Part shown: positions 56,969-64,000 of the stretch, piece after piece
How the letters are laid out: each line of letters opens with the position of its first letter
Position numbering within the stretch: position 1 is the stretch's first letter
NCBI RefSeq assembly: GCF_021398735.1
Contig: NZ_CP090349.1
Location: forward strand, 2,551,001 to 2,615,000
Origin: Methylobacterium oryzae
Lineage (GTDB): Bacteria > Pseudomonadota > Alphaproteobacteria > Rhizobiales > Beijerinckiaceae
Direction: 5' to 3'
DNA: 64,000 nucleotides
Translations under genes and position numbers: made by a program
The notes under the pieces: generated by a model
Told to the model about the DNA's origin: nothing
Seen by the model: the letters and a program-made list of their open reading frames with translations, nothing else
Databases searched by the model: none

Positions 56969-57298
56969 ATGCGACCCTGGCCGATCCTGGTCCTCCTCGC
57001 CGCGCTGCTCGGCGGGCTGGCGAGTGCGCCCGCGCGCGCGGCGCCCCTGCCGGTCCCCGCGAGCGCCGAGGCCGCCGCGCCCGCCCCCGCGGTGCAGCAG
57101 GCCCACTGGCGCCACCGCCGCCACTGGCACCGCCGCCACCACTGGCGCCGCCACTGGCACCACCGCCGCCACTACTGGCACCGTCGCCATCACTGGCACC
57201 GGCACCACCATTTCCGCCGGCACTGGCACCGCCACCACGTCTGGCATGGCCGCCCGTACGCCCGTCCGTACGGCCACCGGCACGTCACGTTCTACTGA
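56969..57298 (+). CDS. Secreted His/Arg/Trp-rich protein, 109 aa
   Basis: A signal peptide (residues 1 to about 26, MRPWPILVLLAALLGGLASA) and a short Ala/Pro linker precede a striking tail from about residue 49 to 95 built of repeats such as HWRHRRHWHRRHHWRRHWHH. The protein ends PYARPYGHRHVTFY. Dense histidines suggest metal binding in the periplasm; similar small proteins are common in rhizobial and Methylobacterium genomes without known function. The ATG at 56969 has GGAGAG upstream. A perfect palindrome follows the stop. Confidence 0.75.
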   Translation: MRPWPILVLLAALLGGLASAPARAAPLPVPASAEAAAPAPAVQQAHWRHRRHWHRRHHWRRHWHHRRHYWHRRHHWHRHHHFRRHWHRHHVWHGRPYARPYGHRHVTFY

Positions 57299-57310
57299 GC
57301 GCAGCCCTGC

Positions 57311-57338
57311 GCGCCCCGGCCCGATCGGGCCGGGGCGC
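57311..57338. terminator. 28-bp perfect palindrome
   Basis: GCGCCCCGGCCC (57311-57322), GATC, GGGCCGGGGCGC (57327-57338) is a perfect 12-bp stem with a 4-nt loop, itself part of a 28-bp palindrome. It starts 12 bp after the stop of the His-rich gene. It likely ends that transcript ahead of gyrA. No T tract. Confidence 0.6.
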
Positions 57339-57377
57339 ATCCCTGCCGGGACGCGCGCCGGCAGCCGCGCTGCGACC

Positions 57378-57406
57378 TTGCGGGCGGCCTCGGAAAACCT
57401 TATTTA
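57378..57406 (+). promoter_or_regulatory. Candidate gyrA promoter
   Basis: TTGCGG (57378-57383) and TATTTA (57401-57406) are 17 bp apart and resemble sigma-70-type elements. The gyrA start is 66 bp downstream. The surrounding AT-rich patch (AAAACCTTATTTAACC) is unusual for this GC-rich region and supports the assignment. Confidence 0.45.
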
Positions 57407-57472
57407 ACCGTCTGATATCACTGCTCTTCCGAGAGGCCGTTCCGGCGCATCGCGCGCCACCCGGGAACGGCC

Positions 57473-60244
<2,772 letters not shown>

Positions 60245-60293
60245 GGCGCCGCCCGGTTCCGTCCGGCGCGAAAATGCTCTAGGTCGGGTCGCG

Positions 60294-60797
60294 ATGACCC
60301 GCACTGCCCTCTACGCCGGCTCGTTCGATCCGGTCACGAACGGCCATCTCGACGTGGTCCGCCAGGCCTGCCGGCTGGTGGACCGCCTCGTGATCGCCAT
60401 CGGCGTCCACCCCGGCAAGGCCCCGCTGTTCTCCGCCGAGGAGCGGGCGGCGCTGCTGAGCGAGACCTGCGGGCCGGTGGCCCAGGCCGAGGGTGCGGCG
60501 CTGGAGATCGTCACCTTCAACGATCTCGCCGTCTCGGCCGCCCGGCGCTGCGGCGCCGCGATCTTCATCCGCGGCCTGCGCGACGGCACGGATCTCGACT
60601 ACGAGATGCAGCTCGCCGGCATGAACGGCGCCATGGCGCCCGAGGTGCAGACCGTGTTCCTGCCCGCCTCGACGCAGGCCCGCCCGATCACCGCGACGCT
60701 GGTGCGCCAGATCGCCGGCATGGGGGGCGACGTCTCGCCCTTCGTGCCCGCGGCGGTCGCCGCGCGCCTCCGGCAGCGCTTCGCCGCCCATTCCTGA
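60294..60797 (+). CDS. coaD: Phosphopantetheine adenylyltransferase
   Basis: CoaD, 167 aa, makes dephospho-CoA from 4'-phosphopantetheine and ATP. The nucleotidyltransferase motif is [20 protein letters not shown] at residues 5-24, followed by [20 protein letters not shown] and the ISSTxxR-like [18 protein letters not shown] at 60294. It lies 49 bp after gyrA, a common neighbourhood in alphaproteobacteria with cyclophilin genes after it. Confidence 0.96.
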   Translation: MTRTALYAGSFDPVTNGHLDVVRQACRLVDRLVIAIGVHPGKAPLFSAEERAALLSETCGPVAQAEGAALEIVTFNDLAVSAARRCGAAIFIRGLRDGTDLDYEMQLAGMNGAMAPEVQTVFLPASTQARPITATLVRQIAGMGGDVSPFVPAAVAARLRQRFAAHS

Positions 60798-60824
60798 CAC
60801 CGGCCCGACCCTGGAAGGACTTCG

Positions 60825-61373
60825 ATGAACCGACGCCACGCCCTCCTCGCGCTCGCCCTGACGCTCGGCACCGCTCAGGCGGCCCGGGCCGCCGACGCCA
60901 ACACGGTCTATCTCCAGACCAAGGACGGGCGGATCACCATCGAGCTGCGGCCCGACATCGCGCCCAAGCACGTCAAGCAGATCAAGACCCTTGTCTCGCA
61001 GGGCTTCTACAACGGCCTCAAGTTCCACCGCGTCATCGACGGGTTCATGGCCCAGACCGGCGACCCGAAGGGCAACGGCACCGGCGGCTCCAGCCTGCCG
61101 AACATCCCGGCCGAGTTCACGCAGTCGGCCCAGTTCCGCCGCGGCACCGTGGGCATGGCCCGCTCGCAGGATCCGAACTCGGCGAACTCGCAGTTCTTCA
61201 TCTGCCTCGGCGACGCGCCGTTCCTGAACGGCCAGTACACGATCGTCGGCAACGTCACGGACGGGCTCGACGTCCTCGACAAGATCAAGAAGGCCGCCCC
61301 GGGCGCGCCGGGCGGGGCCGTCCAGGATCCCGACAAGATCGTCAGCATGACGCTCGCCGAGAAGGCCAAGTAG
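60825..61373 (+). CDS. Periplasmic cyclophilin-type peptidyl-prolyl isomerase
   Basis: A 182-aa cyclophilin with a signal peptide (residues 1-22, ending QAARA-AD). The catalytic domain has GFYNGLKFHRVIDGFMAQTG, then GTVGMARSQDPNSANSQFFI, and FLNGQYTIVGNVTDGLDVL. It catalyses proline isomerisation during folding of exported proteins. GGAAGG lies before the ATG at 60825. It is the exported partner of the cytoplasmic cyclophilin at 61956. Confidence 0.93.
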   Translation: MNRRHALLALALTLGTAQAARAADANTVYLQTKDGRITIELRPDIAPKHVKQIKTLVSQGFYNGLKFHRVIDGFMAQTGDPKGNGTGGSSLPNIPAEFTQSAQFRRGTVGMARSQDPNSANSQFFICLGDAPFLNGQYTIVGNVTDGLDVLDKIKKAAPGAPGGAVQDPDKIVSMTLAEKAK

Positions 61374-61380
61374 CGGCCGC

Positions 61381-61878
61381 ATGCCGGGCCGGCGCGCCGC
61401 CTCGATCCTCTTGCTGAGCTTGATCCCGGCGGCCGCCGCGGCCTATGACGGCGCGCCGTTCTACGGCTACGCCGAGGAGCCGGGGGGCGGCTACCCGCTG
61501 AGCCTGCCCCAGACCCTGCGCGCCACGGTCCCGGTCCCGGTCGCCCGGATGGCGACCAAGCCCGCCGACACCCTGGCCGAGCTCTACCCGGCGCTCGCCG
61601 CCTGCTGGCAGGCACCGGGCGGCCTCGGCCGCCCGAGCGGCGGGTCCGACGACATCGAGATCACCCTGCGGCTCGCGCTGCGGCGCGACGGCAGCCTGAT
61701 CGGGCCGCCCCGCGTCACCTACGCGGCGGGGGTCGCGGGCGATCGGCGGAATACCCTGGTGCGCGGGACCCTCGACGCCCTCGCGCGCTGCACCCCGGTC
61801 CACATCACGCCGGGTCTGGGCCGGGCGATCGCGGGGCGGCCGGTGGCGCTCCGCTTCGTCTACCGCCCGCCGGCCTGA
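61381..61878 (+). CDS. Secreted protein with TonB/TolA C-terminal-like domain, 165 aa
   Basis: A signal peptide (residues 1 to about 21) is followed by a short linker rich in Pro/Gly/Tyr. The remaining part, from about residue 60, has LAELYPALAACWQAPGGLG then DIEITLRLALRRDGSLIGPP and CTPVHITPGLGRAI. This resembles the C-terminal domain of TonB/TolA, with a conserved Cys pair (AACW and ARCTP). There is no membrane anchor beyond the signal peptide. It starts 7 bp after the cyclophilin stop and is likely co-expressed. The exact function is unknown. Confidence 0.7.
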   Translation: MPGRRAASILLLSLIPAAAAAYDGAPFYGYAEEPGGGYPLSLPQTLRATVPVPVARMATKPADTLAELYPALAACWQAPGGLGRPSGGSDDIEITLRLALRRDGSLIGPPRVTYAAGVAGDRRNTLVRGTLDALARCTPVHITPGLGRAIAGRPVALRFVYRPPA

Positions 61879-61955
61879 GCGCCGGCGAGACCGACACGGG
61901 CGCTGGCCGGATCCGGCACGCGCCGATACAGTTCCCCCAACCGGAAGGAAAGACT

Positions 61956-62414
61956 ATGGCCGACAACGAGACCATCGTGCTGGAGACCACCAAGGGCCGC
62001 GTCGTGATCGCGCTGCGCCCCGACCTCGCCCCGGGCCACGTCGAGCGCATCAAGACGCTCGCCGCCCAGGGCTTCTACGACGGCGTGCCGTTCCACCGGG
62101 TGATCGACGGGTTCATGGCCCAGACCGGCGACCCGACCGGCACCGGCTCGGGCGGCTCCGACCTGCCGGACTTGAAGGCCGAGTTCAACGCCGAGCCGCA
62201 CGTGCGCGGCACCTGCTCGATGGCGCGGACGAACTTCCCGCACTCGGCGAACTCGCAGTTCTTCATCTGCTTCGACGACGCCCGCTTCCTCGACAAGCAG
62301 TACACGGTGTGGGGCAAGGTCGTGGAAGGCATGGATGTGGTCGACACGATCAACAAGGGCGAGCCGCCGCGCTCGCCGGACAAGATCGTGAAGGCGACCG
62401 TCGCGGCGGCCTGA
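61956..62414 (+). CDS. ppiB: Cytoplasmic cyclophilin-type peptidyl-prolyl isomerase
   Basis: A 152-aa cyclophilin without signal peptide. It has GFYDGVPFHRVIDGFMAQTG, then GTCSMARTNFPHSANSQFFI and FLDKQYTVWGKVVEGMDVVD. It is close to the exported paralogue at 60825 and probably arose by duplication. GGAAGG precedes the ATG at 61956. A 15-bp perfect hairpin follows its stop. Confidence 0.94.
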   Translation: MADNETIVLETTKGRVVIALRPDLAPGHVERIKTLAAQGFYDGVPFHRVIDGFMAQTGDPTGTGSGGSDLPDLKAEFNAEPHVRGTCSMARTNFPHSANSQFFICFDDARFLDKQYTVWGKVVEGMDVVDTINKGEPPRSPDKIVKATVAAA

Positions 62415-62430
62415 GCTCGGATCAAGCCTC

Positions 62431-62464
62431 ACAGCCGAAGCCATCTCTCGATGGCTTCGGCTGT
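62431..62464. terminator. 15-bp perfect hairpin after ppiB
   Basis: ACAGCCGAAGCCATC (62431-62445) pairs perfectly with GATGGCTTCGGCTGT (62450-62464) around TCTC. It begins 16 bp after the ppiB stop and directly abuts the palindromic repeat copy B. It should act as terminator or 3'-end stabiliser for ppiB. Confidence 0.7.
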
Positions 62465-62560
62465 ACCGTCTTTGCGAGCGGAGCGAAGCAATCCAGTAGC
62501 GCCGCGTCTTCACGCGTCGCGCTGCCCTGGGTCACTTCGCTTCGCTCGTGATGACGGCGG
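62465..62560. repeat. Palindromic intergenic repeat, copy B
   Basis: A 96-bp element between the convergent ppiB and mobA. It starts ACCGTCTTTGCGAGCG, then AGCGAAGCAATCCAG, and ends CCCTGGGTCACTTC, then CGCTTCGCTCGTGATGACGG. The two ends are imperfect inverted repeats, so the whole can fold into a cruciform. Copy A at 34792-34889 lies in the other orientation. The central part (about 20-30 bp) differs between copies. Confidence 0.75.
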
Positions 62561-62566
62561 GCCGCA

Positions 62567-63181
62567 TCACCCGCGGTCCAGGGCTTCCGCCGCCGCCAGA
62601 TCCGCCGGCGAATTGATGTTGAGGAACGGGTCCACCGGCTCGATCGGCCAAGTCGCGACCGCGGCCCCGTGGCGCGCGATGAAGGCGCCGACGCGCCGCT
62701 CGCCGCGTTCGAGATAGTCCCGAAGCGCGTCGCTCAGAGCCGTCGGCCAGAGCGCGATCGTGTAGTGCTGCCGCTCCCCTGAGGCCGCGAGCGCGATGCC
62801 GGTCTCTGGTCCGGCCGCGCCGAGGCGCGCTACCAGATCCTCCGGCAGGAACGGCGCGTCGCCCGACACGCTCACCACCCGCGCGATACCCCGCGCGCCG
62901 GCGTGCTCCAGCCCGGCGAGGATGCCGGCGAGCGGGCCCGGCTGATCCGGCACGGGGTCCTGCAGGACCGGACCGGGAAAGCCGGAGAACCGCGCCGGGT
63001 CGCCGTTGGCGCTGAGCGCCAGTCCCGCCCCGCATTGCGGCCCGAGCCGCTCGACCACCCGCTCCAGCAGGGTCCGCCCCCCGAGCCGCAGCAGCGGCTT
63101 GTCGCCCCCGCCCATCCGCCGCGCCCGCCCACCGGCGAGGATCAGGCCCAGGACCGGCGGCGGAAGAGGCGGGGAGGGCAC
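62567..63181 (-). CDS. mobA: Molybdenum cofactor guanylyltransferase
   Basis: MobA, 204 aa, attaches GMP to molybdopterin. The GTP-binding motif LGLILAGGRARRMGGGDKPL is at about residue 9, followed by PGPLAGILAGLEHA, the segment VVSVSGDAPFLPEDLV and a C-terminal LNINSPADLAAAE. The start chosen is GTG at 63181, five bases after the mrp stop, because the in-frame upstream extension is Arg-rich nonsense. No strong ribosome site is seen, so reinitiation after mrp is likely. Confidence 0.88.
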   Translation of the reverse strand: MPSPPLPPPVLGLILAGGRARRMGGGDKPLLRLGGRTLLERVVERLGPQCGAGLALSANGDPARFSGFPGPVLQDPVPDQPGPLAGILAGLEHAGARGIARVVSVSGDAPFLPEDLVARLGAAGPETGIALAASGERQHYTIALWPTALSDALRDYLERGERRVGAFIARHGAAVATWPIEPVDPFLNINSPADLAAAEALDRG

Positions 63182-63185
63182 AGGA

Positions 63186-64000
63186 TCACTCGAAGACGAT
63201 CTTCGGCGCCGTCCGCCCGGCCGGAGCGCCGGACAGGTTCGCCCAGAGCTGAGCGGCGATGTCCCGGTAGACCTTGGCGTGCGGCCCCTCCGGATCGGTC
63301 GCCACCACCGGCCGACCGGCATCCGAGGTCTCGCGGATGGTCATGTTCAGCGGCACCTCGCCGAGGAACGGCACGCCGAGCCGCTGCGCCTCGTTCCGCG
63401 CGCCGCCGTGCCCGAAGATGTGCGAGGCGTGGCCGCAATTCGGGCAGACGAAGGTCGCCATGTTCTCGATCACGCCGAGGATCGGCACCGCGACCTTCTT
63501 GAACATGGTCACGCCGCGCCGCGCGTCGATCAGCGCGAGATCCTGCGGGGTGGAGACGATCACGGCGCCGGAGAGCGGCGTCGCCTGCGCCATGGTGAGC
63601 TGCGCGTCGCCGGTGCCGGGCGGCATGTCGACGAGCAGCACGTCGAGCTCGCCCCAGAGCACGTCGCGCAGCATCTGGGTGATGGCCGACTGCACCATCG
63701 GGCCGCGCCAGATCATCGCCGTCTCGGGCTCGATCAGGAAGCCGATCGACATGACCTTGAGGCCGTAGCCGACCATCGGCTCCATGGCCTTGTTGTCGAC
63801 GACGTTAGGCTTGCCCGAGAGCCCGAACAGCTTCGGCACGGAGGGGCCGTAGATGTCGGCGTCGAGGAGGCCGACCTTCAGCCCCTGCGCCTGGAGCGCC
63901 AGGGCGAGGTTGCAGGCGGTGGTCGACTTGCCGACGCCGCCCTTGCCGGAGGCGACCGCCACGATGTGGCGCACGCCCGCGATCTGCGGGCCCTGGTTCG
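63186..64000 (-). CDS. mrp: Mrp/NBP35-family Fe-S cluster carrier ATPase, N-terminus missing
   Basis: At least 271 residues of the Mrp/ApbC P-loop ATPase, running off the right edge. The frame stays open to the last base (NQGPQIAGVRHIVAVASGKG reads across the edge), so the N-terminal MIP18-type domain lies outside. The deviant Walker A is SGKGGVGKSTTACNLALAL. Further motifs are LLDADIYGPSVPKLFG, the segment DVLLVDMPPGTGDAQLTMAQ, and the Fe-S CxxC in MATFVCPNCGHASHIFG. It delivers iron-sulfur clusters. It is followed by mobA after 4 bp. Confidence 0.93.
   Translation of the reverse strand, partial: NQGPQIAGVRHIVAVASGKGGVGKSTTACNLALALQAQGLKVGLLDADIYGPSVPKLFGLSGKPNVVDNKAMEPMVGYGLKVMSIGFLIEPETAMIWRGPMVQSAITQMLRDVLWGELDVLLVDMPPGTGDAQLTMAQATPLSGAVIVSTPQDLALIDARRGVTMFKKVAVPILGVIENMATFVCPNCGHASHIFGHGGARNEAQRLGVPFLGEVPLNMTIRETSDAGRPVVATDPEGPHAKVYRDIAAQLWANLSGAPAGRTAPKIVFE

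Noticed and set aside
60246..60269. GCGCCG/CGGCGC hairpin between gyrA and coaD as a terminator
   Set aside because: The stem is only six bases with a 12-nt loop and sits 25 bp before coaD; too weak in such GC-rich sequence to call.

Overview
The window looks like chromosome of a very GC-rich alphaproteobacterium of the order Hyphomicrobiales, most likely Methylobacterium or a close relative. This placement is inferred from gene content (dusB-ntrB-ntrC order, fused ispDF, a GCG-CRPN type small secreted protein, GyrA with HGDQS in the quinolone pocket, glp genes with GlpR-type operators) and from base composition judged by eye. No database search was possible. No rRNA, tRNA, CRISPR array, insertion sequence or prophage gene was recognised.

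Layout. 1-650: start of a leftward str cluster (rpsG partial, rpsL). 651-4650: a lone amino-acid ABC transporter without an ATPase, an orphan small gene and a hairpin-bearing leader. 4651-15850: rightward spc and alpha ribosomal operons (rplN to rplO, secY, adk, rpsM, rpsK, rpoA, rplQ), interrupted by two small ORFs after adk and by a metallo-beta-lactamase-fold hydrolase before rpoA. The opposed str and spc clusters suggest an inversion with one breakpoint between rpsQ and rplN. 15897-27487: a long leftward chemosensory operon (cheW, TPR-cheR, cheW, mcp, cheA-REC, cheB) with the gene content of Wsp/Che3-type alternative systems. Its last two genes are receiver-bearing histidine kinases in place of a WspR diguanylate cyclase. 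This is the most interesting system here. 28138-33199: a glycerol regulon (glpR, glpD, glpK, glpF) with visible GlpR operators.

33334-41622: lipA and a RatA/COQ10-type protein, a decayed FAD-oxidoreductase pseudogene next to a palindromic intergenic repeat, the cinA C-terminal domain, a MAPEG protein, ispDF, and the nitrogen regulation operon dusB-ntrB-ntrC. 41661-51908: small secreted and RMF-like genes, metC, a tightly overlapping envelope-glycosylation operon (GT83, GT2, LABN protein, PNPOx-like protein), rarD, a PAS-PAS-kinase-REC-REC hybrid sensor coupled to a 93-residue protein, a NIPSNAP protein and a GCG-CRPN protein. 52031-64000: P1-family peptidase, beta-hydroxyacid-type dehydrogenase, a methyl-accepting chemotaxis gene broken by an amber codon, an SppA-type peptidase, a His-rich secreted protein, gyrA, coaD, two cyclophilins around a TonB/TolA-like secreted protein, a second copy of the palindromic repeat, mobA and the partial mrp.

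Most operons use 1-8 nt start/stop overlaps and several GTG or TTG starts. Strong stem-loops, mostly without long T tracts, close many of them.
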